Assembly (NCBI RefSeq): GCF_004358445.1 | Contig: NZ_CP037951.1 | Span: 228,501 to 292,500 of the forward strand | Source of the DNA: Parashewanella tropica | GTDB lineage: Bacteria; Pseudomonadota; Gammaproteobacteria; Enterobacterales; Shewanellaceae | DNA length: 64,000 nucleotides | Reading direction: 5' to 3' | Shown here: piece after piece, positions 1-9,410 of the stretch | Numbering within the stretch: position 1 is the first letter of the stretch | How the letters are laid out: the number at the start of each line of letters is the position of its first letter | Made by a program: the position numbers and the translations under genes | The notes under the pieces: model-generated | The model's database searches: none | Told to the model about the DNA's origin: nothing | The model's input: the letters and a program-made list of their open reading frames with translations, nothing else

Positions 1-9
1 CTAAAATTA

Positions 10-1161
10 TTACTTTAACTCACCTGCACCAGCTTCGGCTGAGCAGACAAATATATCTGGTGTTAAGCCTGTCGTTTTAGGGTACTTATCTTCGATGGTT
101 TTCACCACAGAATCAACCAGTTCATCAGGAATGATTGAAACCACGCAACCACCAAAACCACCACCAGTCATACGAACGCCACCTTGAGTGCCAACGGCTG
201 CTTTGATGATGTCGACTAAGGTGTCGATTTCAAATACGGTGATTTCAAAATCATCGCGCATAGAAGCATGGGAGGCGGCCATCAGAGCTTGAAGCTTGTA
301 CATGTTGCCATTGTTCATCGCTTCAACGGCTTCAAGTACGCGTTGGTTCTCAGTTACGACGTGGCGAGCGCGTTGACCAATTACGGGCTCTAATCCATCA
401 ATGCGTGCTTCTAAGGTCGCTAAATCAACTTCACGTAAGCTATTTACGCCGAAGTAAGCTGATGCATCTTCGCATTGCTGACGACGAGTATTGTACTCGC
501 TGTCGACAAGACCACGCTTTTTATTCGAGTTAACGATAAGAATTGATTGACCCTCAGGAATCGAAACCGCGGATAGCTCAAGCGTTTTACAATCGATTAA
601 TGAGGCGTGCCCTTTCTCTGCTTTGGCCGAAATCAATTGATCCATGATGCCACAGTTACAGCCGACAAATTTATTTTCGGCTTCTTGGCCGATTAACGCC
701 ACATCTTGTTGAGAAATATCTAAACCATATAAGGTCTTAAACGTTTGACCGATCACCACTTCTAAAGATGCTGAAGAAGACAGCCCTGTACCTTGTGGAA
801 TATTACCGCATACCGCGATATCGGCGCCATTGAACTCATAACCACGATCAACCAGCACTTTTACAACGCCACGAACATAGTTTGCCCATTGTTTGTCGGC
901 TGGCTCGATAGGCGCATCTAAGCTAAATTCGTCTTGCTCAAATTCATAATCCAGTGCGACAACGCGAACAATGCGATCTTGGCGTGGGTTGGCACAAACC
1001 AAGGTGTGAAAATTGATAGCACAAGGCAGTACAAAGCCATCATTATAATCGGTGTGTTCGCCAATCAGATTCACACGACCCGGAGCTCGAATGGTGAATT
1101 GAGGTGCAGAGGCGAAAGCCTGCTCAAATGCATTTTGAGTTTTCTCTAATAACAGTGACAT
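10..1161 (-). CDS. galK: Galactokinase
   Basis: Phosphorylates alpha-D-galactose with ATP to galactose-1-phosphate, the first committed step of the Leloir pathway, in the cytoplasm. The 383-residue product has the usual length. It carries the galactokinase signature [15 protein letters not shown] at residues 26-40, the GHMP-kinase ATP loop with GTGLSSSAS at about 125-132, and the C-terminal GHMP motif TGGGFGGCV. It lies 14 bp downstream of galT on the same strand and is almost certainly co-transcribed with it. The gene ends 10 bp from the window edge, so galM or other downstream members of the operon would be outside. Regulation is probably through the GalR-like repressor encoded divergently next to galT. 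Confidence 0.97.
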   Translation of the reverse strand: MSLLLEKTQNAFEQAFASAPQFTIRAPGRVNLIGEHTDYNDGFVLPCAINFHTLVCANPRQDRIVRVVALDYEFEQDEFSLDAPIEPADKQWANYVRGVVKVLVDRGYEFNGADIAVCGNIPQGTGLSSSASLEVVIGQTFKTLYGLDISQQDVALIGQEAENKFVGCNCGIMDQLISAKAEKGHASLIDCKTLELSAVSIPEGQSILIVNSNKKRGLVDSEYNTRRQQCEDASAYFGVNSLREVDLATLEARIDGLEPVIGQRARHVVTENQRVLEAVEAMNNGNMYKLQALMAASHASMRDDFEITVFEIDTLVDIIKAAVGTQGGVRMTGGGFGGCVVSIIPDELVDSVVKTIEDKYPKTTGLTPDIFVCSAEAGAGELK

Positions 1162-1175
1162 AGGGCTAGCTCTTT

Positions 1176-2216
1176 TTATTGTTCGCTGTAGTGAATATTG
1201 GATAGGTTTCTTAGGCGCTCAGCGGCTTGCTCAGCGGTTAAGTCACGCTGAGCCTCTGCCATCATCTCGTAACCCACCATAAATTTACGTACTGTGGCAG
1301 AGCGTAATAACGGTGGGAAGAAGCTGGCATGTAGCGTCCACTCGGCGTGTTGTTCACCATCGTAAGGTGCACCATGCCATCCCATTGAATACGGGAAAGA
1401 GCAATTAAATAAATTGTCATAACGGATGGTGATCTGCTTGATAATGTCAGCTAAGGTTGCCGCTTTTTCGGCATCAAGATCCGTCATACGCGCAATGGCA
1501 AATTTTGGTAACAGCAAGGTTTCAAACGGCCAGCTTGCCCAATAAGGCACCACGACCACCCAATCATCATTTTCAACCACAACGCGTTCTTGTGACTCAA
1601 CTTCACGAGCCACATAGTCACTTAATAAGTTACGACCATGCTCAGAAAAGTAGTCTGATTGAGCTCGTTGCTTTTTTTCTACCAGTGTCGGTAAGTGCTG
1701 TTGTGCCCACACTTGCCCATGAGGGTGAGGATTCGAGCAGCCCATAACAGCTCCTTTGTTCTCAAACACTTGTACCCATTTGTAGGTTTGACCTAAATCG
1801 GCGCATTGGGCTTTCCATGTGTGAACTACTTCGGTGATTTCGTCGACACTTAATTGTGGAAGCGTTTTACTATGATCGGGTGAAAAGCATATAACACGAC
1901 TTACACCTTGTTCAGTACGCATACGAAACAGAGGATCATCACTCTCATTTAGGGGGGTATCGGGTTTTAGAGCGGCAAAATCATTTTGGAAAACAAACGT
2001 TTTTTCATACTTTTCATTGACTTCACCATTGATACGAGTGTTTCCCGCACACAAAAAGCAGCTCTCATCATAAGCTGGCTTTGCCGTCTCCTCTAGCTTT
2101 TCAACTTGGCCCTGCCAAGGACGTTTGGCACGGTGCGGCGACACCAAAACCCACTCATTAATCAGCGGATTATAACGACGGTGTGGGTGCTCAGTAGGAT
2201 CAAATGGCGATGTCAT
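1176..2216 (-). CDS. galT: Galactose-1-phosphate uridylyltransferase
   Basis: Exchanges UMP between UDP-glucose and galactose-1-phosphate to give UDP-galactose and glucose-1-phosphate. The 346-residue protein has the catalytic His-Pro-His at residues 164-166, in the context NPHPHGQVW, with His166 as the expected uridylylated nucleophile. Cys53, Cys56 and His115 occupy the places of structural metal ligands in the E. coli enzyme. It is the first gene of the visible gal operon and is followed 14 bp later by galK. Its start faces the divergent repressor gene across 138 bp that contain a LacI-family operator. No galE is in the window. Confidence 0.97.
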   Translation of the reverse strand: MTSPFDPTEHPHRRYNPLINEWVLVSPHRAKRPWQGQVEKLEETAKPAYDESCFLCAGNTRINGEVNEKYEKTFVFQNDFAALKPDTPLNESDDPLFRMRTEQGVSRVICFSPDHSKTLPQLSVDEITEVVHTWKAQCADLGQTYKWVQVFENKGAVMGCSNPHPHGQVWAQQHLPTLVEKKQRAQSDYFSEHGRNLLSDYVAREVESQERVVVENDDWVVVVPYWASWPFETLLLPKFAIARMTDLDAEKAATLADIIKQITIRYDNLFNCSFPYSMGWHGAPYDGEQHAEWTLHASFFPPLLRSATVRKFMVGYEMMAEAQRDLTAEQAAERLRNLSNIHYSEQ

Positions 2217-2231
2217 ATTTGCTTTCCTAAA

Positions 2232-2263
2232 ATTATATTTTGGGAAAGGTTAAACGTTTACCC
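2232..2263 (-). promoter_or_regulatory. galTK promoter with GalR/LacI-family operator
   Basis: The 16-bp sequence at 2248-2263 (GGTTAAACGTTTACCC) is a near-perfect palindrome around a central CG, the layout of GalR/PurR-type LacI-family operators. On the minus strand a TATAAT (2232-2237) lies about 10 bp downstream of it, so the operator would cover the -35 region of galT. That fits direct repression by the divergent LacI-family protein. Seen: palindrome and -10. Inferred: that this regulator binds it. Confidence 0.7.
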
Positions 2264-2354
2264 TTATTTCTGCAACATAATATTAAATTTTTGTTGATTA
2301 GTTTATAATCCTTGCTCTTTTTAAAAATAGCGTAATAAGGCAACAGCTAAACTT

Positions 2355-3359
2355 ATGGTGACAATTAAAGATGTAGCAAAAGCAGCTGGAGTTTCTGTTG
2401 CTACCGTTTCGAGAGTGGTCAACAATGGCCCCAAGGTAAGCGATAAAAAGCGCGAAGAAATCAAAAAAATCATGGCTGATCTCGGTTATCGACCTAATGC
2501 GAACGCTCGAGCTTTAGTCAGTCAAAAAAGTACTACGATTGGGGTGGTGATCCCCGATATATCAGATCCGTTTTTTGCCGTATTAGCCAATGGCATCGAT
2601 AAGATTGCCCGTGAGCACAATATGCAGATCCTTTTAAGTACAGGTGGGCATACGGCTGAATCTGAACGGCAAGCAATTAACTTATTGTTAGAAAGACGCT
2701 GTGACACCATTGTGATGCACAGTAAAAAATTGCCAGCAGAGGAACTGATAGCCCTCAGTAAAGATATTGCGGGTTTTGTATTGATTGATCGCTACATCGA
2801 GGAGATTGCTGAGCGCTGTATTTGGCTGGATAACCTTGAAGGTGGACGAATTGCAGGCCGCCACTTGTTAATGCTCAATCACCAAAATTGCGCCTGCATC
2901 ATGAGCAATTTTGCCATTGATGATCCGGTTCATCGCCATAATGGCTTTAAAGAAGTTCTCGAAGGGAGTGATGTTCCTTTAAATCCTAAATTGGTCAAAT
3001 ATGCTGAGCCTAACCCACAAGGCGGTAAGTTAGCTGCGCAGGAATTATTAGCCAGTGGTCGGCCGTTTTCTGCCATTTTTGTTTACAACGATGCGATGGC
3101 GATCGGGGTTATCTCGACTCTTGAAGATAATGGATTTCGGGTTCCGCAAGATGTGTCAGTGATTGGTTTTGATAACGGTATTTTAGCGCAATTTTCCCGT
3201 CCTAAATTAACGACCTTAGATTACCCTGTAGAAGAAATGGCACAACATGCGGCTAAGTTGTCGATGGCGTTAGCGACCAAAGATCAAATGCCACCAAAGC
3301 AGGAACAGAAATATGTGCCACTGCTGGTGAAACGAGAGTCGGCCAGGACTCATCAATAG
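2355..3359 (+). CDS. galR: LacI/GalR-family transcriptional regulator
   Basis: A 334-residue repressor with an N-terminal LacI helix-turn-helix (TIKDVAKAAGVSVATVSRVV, residues 3-22) and hinge region, followed by a periplasmic-binding-protein-like sugar-sensing domain (GVVIPDISDPFFAVLANGID at about 58-77, and the typical VSVIGFDNG near residue 270). It is transcribed divergently from galTK, and a palindromic LacI-family operator lies in the shared 138 bp, so it most likely senses galactose and represses galTK. The N-terminus and operator fit GalR/GalS better than PurR or RbsR, but the ligand is inferred from the neighbours. A -10-like TATAAT at 2304-2309 may drive the gene. Confidence 0.88.
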   Translation: MVTIKDVAKAAGVSVATVSRVVNNGPKVSDKKREEIKKIMADLGYRPNANARALVSQKSTTIGVVIPDISDPFFAVLANGIDKIAREHNMQILLSTGGHTAESERQAINLLLERRCDTIVMHSKKLPAEELIALSKDIAGFVLIDRYIEEIAERCIWLDNLEGGRIAGRHLLMLNHQNCACIMSNFAIDDPVHRHNGFKEVLEGSDVPLNPKLVKYAEPNPQGGKLAAQELLASGRPFSAIFVYNDAMAIGVISTLEDNGFRVPQDVSVIGFDNGILAQFSRPKLTTLDYPVEEMAQHAAKLSMALATKDQMPPKQEQKYVPLLVKRESARTHQ

Positions 3360-3428
3360 TGAACGAGTAAGAGTTTTTGCTAGTTACAGATCAAATCCTG
3401 TTGAGTTTTAGCAATATATTGCAATCTT

Positions 3429-3456
3429 AAAAAGAATCTCATGTAGATTCTTTTTT
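3429..3456 (+). terminator. Rho-independent terminator after galR
   Basis: AGAATCT (3433-3439), a 5-nt loop and AGATTCT (3445-3451) form a hairpin followed by a run of six T, preceded by A residues that extend the stem. It lies about 75 bp after the galR stop and before the next forward gene. Confidence 0.8.
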
Positions 3457-3527
3457 CGTTTTTCGGGGATTGAATCTGAATGGACTAGACCGTAAGCTGT
3501 TGTAAAAAAATTGATCAAGGACGCAAC

Positions 3528-5927
3528 ATGAAATTCTCAAGTCGATTGGCAGTTGGGTTATTTATTGCCACTGCTAGCTATTCTACGTTCACACCAGCTG
3601 CCATTGACGTTGCAACAGCTAAGGAGCAGCAAGCTTCAAACCAGTCTTTCTATCAATTAAAGTTTGATGATAATAGCGGTGATTTATTGCTGAAAGTCGA
3701 GAAGCTTAATCAGCCATTTTTATTGGTCACAAGCTTAGTACAAGGCGTTGGTTCTAATGATATTGGCCTTGATAGAGGGCAGTTGGGAGTCACTCGTCTT
3801 GTGCAGTTTGAGCGTTATGGCACTGACTTGATTTTAAAACAGCTAAATACCTATTACCGAGCCGATTCCAACAATACTGCCGAGCAACAAGCAGTAAAAA
3901 ATGCTTTTGCGGAATCGATTTTGTGGCGTGGAAAAATTCGTGGTGCTAAGCAGCCTACCGTTTCAATCAATAGCTTGGTGGTGAATGATCTTCACGGTGT
4001 GGCTTCTAGATTAAAGGCTCGTGGTCAAGGTAATTATCAACTTAATAAAAACTTATCTTTGGTCAAACCAAGCAGTATAAAAGTTTTCCCTAACAATAGT
4101 GATGTTGATGTGCTGCTGACGTTTAACAGCAGCAAGCCGGGAAACTATGCGCAGCAAGTAACGCCAGATCCGCAAAAATTGTCGATTCAAATGCGCTACT
4201 CAATGATTGCCCTGCCAGATGAGGGTTACCAAGCTCGAGCTTATGATCCGCGCAGTGGTTATATCACGCGCTCTTTCATGGATTATGCGCAACCGATTGA
4301 TAAGCCGATCACACAGCGTTATTTATTGCGTCATCGCTTACAAAAGGTCAATTCAGGTAGTGCCCCAAGTAAAGTGAAAAAGCCGATTGTGTATTACCTA
4401 GATCGTGGTGCGCCAGAACCTATTCGTAGTGCATTGCTTGATGGTGCGCGCTGGTGGGAAACCGCATTTGAAAAAGCGGGCTTTATTGATGGCTTTAAAG
4501 TGGAATTATTACCTGAAGGTGCTGATCCACAAGATGTGCGTTACAACATGATCCAATGGGTGCATCGTGCAACCCGTGGTTGGTCATACGGTTCAGTGAT
4601 CCACGATCCTCGTAATGGTGAAATCATCAAAGGACATGTAACGTTAGGCAGTCTACGTGTTCGCCAAGATTTATTAATCGCTCGTGGGTTAACCGCTGGC
4701 TGGGAAGATAGAGAAGCCGCAGACAAAGCTTCAATGCAAATGGCATTAGCACGCATTCGCCAACTGTCGGCACACGAACTTGGGCACACTATCGGAATCG
4801 GACATAACTTTGCGGCTTCATCCACTCTTGATGCCTCAGTGATGGACTATCCACATCCGAAAATCACCCTACAAGACGGCAAGGTTGATATCACCAATGC
4901 ATATGGTGTTGGTGTCGGAAAATGGGATGAATTCGCCATTCAATATGGTTATGGCGAATTCGATACTCCACAAGCTCAGATGCAAAGCTTAAATGCACTG
5001 ATTGCTCAAGCGCATAAAGATGGGTTGAGAAATATCGGTGAATCCGACTCTCGTGCTGCTGATGCCAGTCAGATCTATGCCAGCCTTTGGGATAACGGTA
5101 GCAGTGCTATTGATGAATTAAAACGACTTCAAAAAGTGCGTCAGCAAGCATTGCAAGATTTTAATGCAAACGTTTTACTTGAAGGGCAACCTTTGGGGGA
5201 ACTCAGCGATACGTTAGTCCCTATGTATCTATTGTCGCGTTACCAAATCAATGCTGTGGCGAAATACATTGGCGGTACGGATTACGATTATGGCTACACC
5301 GATAAATGGCAATTTAGCTCTAATGAGTCACAGCGAAGCGCACTGAGCGCATTACTTGATGCCTTATCACCACAGCAATTAGCATTGTCAACAGCGCTTA
5401 AAAGTCAGTTATTACCAAAAGCTGGCGCCTATCGCCGAACTCGTGAGAGTTTTGCTTCACGCTTAGGTGTTATTAATGACGAACTGGGAATGGCCGAAGT
5501 GTTGGGCCGCCATATTGCCGATAATATTTTGCAGCCAAGACGATTAAATCGAATTGATGAAGCACATCAGGCTTCGGAAGTGCGTTTATCGGTCACAGAA
5601 TTAGTAACTCAGTTATTGGACTGCACTTGGTTTAACAAACCAAAGGATAAGAACAAGCTTCGATTATGGATGCGAACCAACACTGTGGTTGCCGATAGTT
5701 TATTGTCGAGTTTGCATCATCCGAATACGACGCCAGAAGTGAAGTCGTTTATACGAGCGAAGCTAGTCTTAGCCAGTAAGCAATTAGCTCGATACTCTCG
5801 CCAACACAGTGGTGATAGTGAAAGACACTTACAATGGTTGGCGGCAGAGATAGGTAAAGGTCTCAGTGAGCCGAAACATAAATTAATTGATAAACCGCTA
5901 GCATTGCCACCTGGCTCACCGATTTAA
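3528..5927 (+). CDS. Secreted zinc-dependent metalloprotease (DUF5117/DUF4953-type metzincin)
   Basis: A 799-residue protein with an N-terminal signal peptide (MKFSSRLAVGLFIATASYS..., predicted cleavage near TPAA). The catalytic zinc motif is HELGHTIGIGH at residues 416-426, the metzincin pattern HExxHxxGxxH, with a Met-turn SVMDYP at about 437-442. The region before the motif, with repeated YGSVIHDP and GHVTLGSLRVRQ-like strands, resembles the large bacterial zinc-dependent metalloproteases annotated with DUF5117 and DUF4953. These are exported proteases of largely uncharacterised substrate. A good GGA-containing ribosome binding site precedes the ATG. It stands alone between two terminators. 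Protease activity is strongly supported by the motif; the substrate is unknown. Confidence 0.85.
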   Translation: MKFSSRLAVGLFIATASYSTFTPAAIDVATAKEQQASNQSFYQLKFDDNSGDLLLKVEKLNQPFLLVTSLVQGVGSNDIGLDRGQLGVTRLVQFERYGTDLILKQLNTYYRADSNNTAEQQAVKNAFAESILWRGKIRGAKQPTVSINSLVVNDLHGVASRLKARGQGNYQLNKNLSLVKPSSIKVFPNNSDVDVLLTFNSSKPGNYAQQVTPDPQKLSIQMRYSMIALPDEGYQARAYDPRSGYITRSFMDYAQPIDKPITQRYLLRHRLQKVNSGSAPSKVKKPIVYYLDRGAPEPIRSALLDGARWWETAFEKAGFIDGFKVELLPEGADPQDVRYNMIQWVHRATRGWSYGSVIHDPRNGEIIKGHVTLGSLRVRQDLLIARGLTAGWEDREAADKASMQMALARIRQLSAHELGHTIGIGHNFAASSTLDASVMDYPHPKITLQDGKVDITNAYGVGVGKWDEFAIQYGYGEFDTPQAQMQSLNALIAQAHKDGLRNIGESDSRAADASQIYASLWDNGSSAIDELKRLQKVRQQALQDFNANVLLEGQPLGELSDTLVPMYLLSRYQINAVAKYIGGTDYDYGYTDKWQFSSNESQRSALSALLDALSPQQLALSTALKSQLLPKAGAYRRTRESFASRLGVINDELGMAEVLGRHIADNILQPRRLNRIDEAHQASEVRLSVTELVTQLLDCTWFNKPKDKNKLRLWMRTNTVVADSLLSSLHHPNTTPEVKSFIRAKLVLASKQLARYSRQHSGDSERHLQWLAAEIGKGLSEPKHKLIDKPLALPPGSPI

Positions 5928-5939
5928 GTCACTGAAAAT

Positions 5940-5982
5940 TTGGCAGGCTTATGCAGAGTTGAGGTTTACTTAAGCCTGCCAA
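5940..5982. terminator. Hairpin between convergent genes
   Basis: TTGGCAGGCTTA (5940-5951) and its exact complement TAAGCCTGCCAA (5971-5982) flank a 19-nt loop. The right arm includes the last codons and stop of the minus-strand kinase-like gene, so the hairpin can serve both converging genes. There is A richness on the left and only a short AT-rich tail on the right, so terminator strength is uncertain. Confidence 0.5.
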
Positions 5983-8900
5983 TTAAACACGTTATGTAGC
6001 GGTATGGGTAAACGGTTTAGAAAAGGGTTTGTCAAAAATCGTACGACTTTGTTTAGGTGCTTAGGTACTATGTATTGCTCAAGGATCTTCATTAATGCCT
6101 TTTCAAGTGGAGGCCATTTTTGATATTCCTTTAAAATACCAACTTCAAACATGCGATCAACGGAATACTGTCGGTTTTCCTCTTTGGGGTGACACAAAGG
6201 CAGTGCGCGAAACTCTTCACTGACAGCGAACAAAATCGTAAGTAGGAGTGCATAGTTCTCACTGCTGACGTTGATGGTTAAGCCACTTGAACGTCTTTCT
6301 CGGCCACGATTTACAAGTAAAGAACGGGTGATATAAGCAATGGTATAAGCGGAGTTGCGCGGTTGACCAGAAGAACGTGTTATCGCGCCATCGCAATCGA
6401 TGACTTTGAGTTGTATGCTTGGCAGCCAGACACGTTTACCATCGACTGACACAGAATCTCGAATCAAAATATTCTCTGGTTTGAAATCTCGGTGAACAAT
6501 ATCGGCTTCATGCAATTTAGCGACTTGAGCTGTCAGACTTTTAAAAGTGACGAGTGGTAATGAGCCATGTGAATTTACGTAGCTAGTAACGTCGACACCA
6601 CCTCTTACGGCTAATATTTGTTCATTTTCCGTGATGACGCCTAATAATCCAGGGGTAAAACAGCTGTCCTCTAGTCTAGGCTTTCCTAATGATGTGTGAA
6701 TTTCTTCAAATATATTACGGGTCTTATGGGTTTGCTCCGTAGTCAGCAGTTTAATTTGGAACACACCATTTCTTCGGTGCTTTGAGATATTTTCTTCAAG
6801 CGCAATATAATGATCATCTTGAGTTGTTACTTGTTTAGCTCCACCATGAGGAACGCCGTAGCGATGGAAACCTACGAGATCTTTTGTCCCACTAGGATGG
6901 CGCATCGGCGGAAATATCTTTTCTTTATCATAATAATAAGTCGGACCTTGAGGCTGCTTTCCTGCAGCAACTATTATTGCATCATTGCTTTGATGGATTA
7001 AGTCGAGTCGTTCTTTGTGACTACGATAAGCACGTGCAATTTTGTTTACAAAAGGCTCACTTTGATAAAGTTTGGCAACATAGTGTGTTACCGCTGGAAC
7101 ATCAGCATTATAGCAAGCTTCCATTAAACCTTCTGTTTCGTCAAAATGAGAATATTGTTCAGATAGCCAATCGCAAGCGGCTTGTAGCCGTTCGGGATGT
7201 TCTTTTCCTAGAAAGATTAAAAAGTGGATCAATTTAGGATGTGACGGGAATCTGTCGATCATCAGACCTAAGCTAGACGCTGGACTTGCCACAATGAGGT
7301 TTAATAATTTTTCATAGCTTAAAAACAGCAAGCAGCCTCTTTGGAACGATGGGGATTGTTGATTAAACATCTTGAGCTGTTCAGCTGGACAGTTACACTG
7401 CCACCAAGTGTTAAAGTGCAGATCGTAGGTGAAGTCTGTGATGGTGTCTAATGGACAGTTAATTAATCTTATTACCAGAGCTTGCCAGTGGCGCCAAGGG
7501 ATCCTTCTTATCAAGGTTTGCCGTGTTGAAGGAGAAAAAGGCTTGAGTACTCTTAATAAGCAGGCATCATTTGTAGGAAAAAAATGATCCCAGTCATCAG
7601 GAAGCCATTCGGACATGACACGCATGGCGGTTAACGGCGACATTTGACGTAACATATCGACTTGAGATTGCTGTTGCTCTCGGCTCAATTCAACAAGATA
7701 TTCGGTTGGGAGTCGACTTAATAACTCGGGTTGGCTGGCATGCTTACTTTGATCGGCCAAAAAAGTAAGTTGATTTACAATTGCTTTGGCTTCTTCAGGG
7801 CTTAATTGCCCCAAAAATGCTTCAAAGCTTATCGGAGTGAAATAGAAACAAAGCATCGCTACTGGGGCTGGAGAACGTAACTCGAGTAGCTTATGACATA
7901 CCGGTCGTTTTTTACTTGCGATTGGAGTCTGAGCAAGAAGATTAAAAAGGTGAGTTTGAATGTCTGCTTGCTTTTGATTTAGCTCAGGCTGTTTTAAATA
8001 CACAAGCGCCTGATCAGCGTCCATTGTCGTTAACACTTGGATCAAAGGTTTAGTCGCAAGTTGGTTCAGTACTCGTATCGCTTCGGTAAGTGGCAAGCTA
8101 CAAATACGGCTTGCGATCAATGCTTGATGAGGCGCTAAATCATTGGCGGCTGATAAGTACCCAAGTAACCATGCTTGCTGCATAGTGTTTGGAAACAACT
8201 CTGTGAAATTAGCAAAAACCGGTACAGATAATTGAAAAATAGATTGCTCTAATTTCTCTTTAACATCGGTGGTGGATTGCAGCGAATCAAATAGCCTTGT
8301 CAGTTGAGTTGTGTATTGGGTTTCTTCGGTTTGTGTTTCACAGGCATCGACCTTTTCCCAATCATCACACTCCATTTCTTTATCTTGCACCAATAATTGG
8401 ACGTTATTAAAAAAGACTTCAAGTTCTTGAGGAGCAGCTTGTGTTACAAAGCATTGCTGCTCTTCTAACGTGAGCTTAAAGAACAATTGAGCGTGTAGCT
8501 GTGAATTGTACCAATTGCGACTATGTAACAACGCCAGTTTATTTTCCGTAGATAAGTGCTGAAAGACTGAATGAGCCACTTTTTCATCAAGATTTTTAAG
8601 TGTTTGAGCTAATCCATCTACATTCGGTGGCGTTTTTTGTAAATATTCGGAACTTAATAAAGACGCGGCTTTTTCTGCCTCTAATGAGTTTATGATTGAG
8701 AGTTTTGAATCATCTAACGGTACAGATGAAGTAAAGAGCTCAACTTGTAAAAAGGTAATCGACGCTTGTAAAGATATGGTCTTAAGTAACTGATATTCAT
8801 GAGTATCGTAAGGCAGCTGATCAGTTAGGGTAAATTCAGTATCATTTTTAAAGAATTGGCGAGTACGGATGAGCGTCAATTTATTATGTAATCGTTGTAC

Positions 8901-9041
8901 AAGGTAGTGACGTGTGGATTTCGCGCCAGTATGGACGCTCAGTTCACACTGTTCCCCTCGCTCTAATTTCTTAAAATTAAGTGTCTTAACGGCCTGTTGA
9001 TAACAACTTTGTGTATCGACAGGGCTATCATTTACTGCCAA
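5970..9041 (-). CDS. Large protein with C-terminal Ser/Thr-kinase-like domain
   Basis: The first roughly 690 of 1023 residues are mainly alpha-helical with no recognised family. They contain repeated short units such as MDADQALVYLKQ and LSPEEAKAIVNQL that suggest a helical-repeat scaffold. From about residue 720 there is a protein-kinase fold: a beta3-like FQIKLL with a candidate ATP-binding Lys, then the catalytic loop VHRDFKPENILI at about 846-857, then LKVIDCDGAI, in which the usual DFG is DCD. The HRDxKxxN residues needed for catalysis are all present. No signal peptide or membrane segment is seen. It is monocistronic. Size, architecture and accessory setting suggest an effector or signalling protein, which is inference; it could equally be a resident regulatory kinase. 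Confidence 0.6.
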   Translation of the reverse strand: MAVNDSPVDTQSCYQQAVKTLNFKKLERGEQCELSVHTGAKSTRHYLVQRLHNKLTLIRTRQFFKNDTEFTLTDQLPYDTHEYQLLKTISLQASITFLQVELFTSSVPLDDSKLSIINSLEAEKAASLLSSEYLQKTPPNVDGLAQTLKNLDEKVAHSVFQHLSTENKLALLHSRNWYNSQLHAQLFFKLTLEEQQCFVTQAAPQELEVFFNNVQLLVQDKEMECDDWEKVDACETQTEETQYTTQLTRLFDSLQSTTDVKEKLEQSIFQLSVPVFANFTELFPNTMQQAWLLGYLSAANDLAPHQALIASRICSLPLTEAIRVLNQLATKPLIQVLTTMDADQALVYLKQPELNQKQADIQTHLFNLLAQTPIASKKRPVCHKLLELRSPAPVAMLCFYFTPISFEAFLGQLSPEEAKAIVNQLTFLADQSKHASQPELLSRLPTEYLVELSREQQQSQVDMLRQMSPLTAMRVMSEWLPDDWDHFFPTNDACLLRVLKPFSPSTRQTLIRRIPWRHWQALVIRLINCPLDTITDFTYDLHFNTWWQCNCPAEQLKMFNQQSPSFQRGCLLFLSYEKLLNLIVASPASSLGLMIDRFPSHPKLIHFLIFLGKEHPERLQAACDWLSEQYSHFDETEGLMEACYNADVPAVTHYVAKLYQSEPFVNKIARAYRSHKERLDLIHQSNDAIIVAAGKQPQGPTYYYDKEKIFPPMRHPSGTKDLVGFHRYGVPHGGAKQVTTQDDHYIALEENISKHRRNGVFQIKLLTTEQTHKTRNIFEEIHTSLGKPRLEDSCFTPGLLGVITENEQILAVRGGVDVTSYVNSHGSLPLVTFKSLTAQVAKLHEADIVHRDFKPENILIRDSVSVDGKRVWLPSIQLKVIDCDGAITRSSGQPRNSAYTIAYITRSLLVNRGRERRSSGLTINVSSENYALLLTILFAVSEEFRALPLCHPKEENRQYSVDRMFEVGILKEYQKWPPLEKALMKILEQYIVPKHLNKVVRFLTNPFLNRLPIPLHNVFNWQA

Positions 9042-9070
9042 GTCTACTACCTATTTCAGTGGTTATTAAA

Positions 9071-9338
9071 TATACTCGTGATACTTGAAGATACAATTTT
9101 CAGGGCTAATTCAGCGTTGCATTATTCAAGGCGTGAAAGTGCAGAACTAGCGGGCTAATTTAAGCTTTCACAACAAAGAAGAATCAACGCTGAAATGCCC
9201 ACATTGTGCGAGTTTAATTGCCATTTATGATGCGTTACTTAACCTTGAAATAGAATGGTTATTCCTGCGGGTAAGTGCCTTTCCTAAATGGCAATTAATT
9301 CTCGCTGAAATCCTGAATCTTCAGGTATCACGAGTATA
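9071..9338. repeat. 268-bp MITE-like element with ~33-bp imperfect terminal inverted repeats
   Basis: This fills most of the 369-bp gap between the kinase-like gene and the MATE gene. The left end starts TATACTCGTGATACTTGAAG and the right end, read on the minus strand, starts TATACTCGTGATACCTGAAG. The match continues with a few mismatches to about 33 bp. Inside, TTAATTGCCATTTA (9214-9227) is exactly complementary to TAAATGGCAATTAA (9285-9298), and CAGCGTTG near 9111 pairs with CAACGCTG near 9185, giving nested hairpins. There is no transposase ORF. It looks like a non-autonomous miniature element or large structured repeat; copy number cannot be judged from one window. Confidence 0.75.
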
Positions 9339-9410
9339 ACTACAGAAGTTAGAGTGAAAATTCACAAGAATATCTCAACAAATATTCATAAAACTGGGCC
9401 GAATTAATCC

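Noticed and set aside
1..9. Absence of galE and galM taken as an incomplete Leloir pathway
   Set aside because: The operon runs off the window; missing genes may lie just outside.
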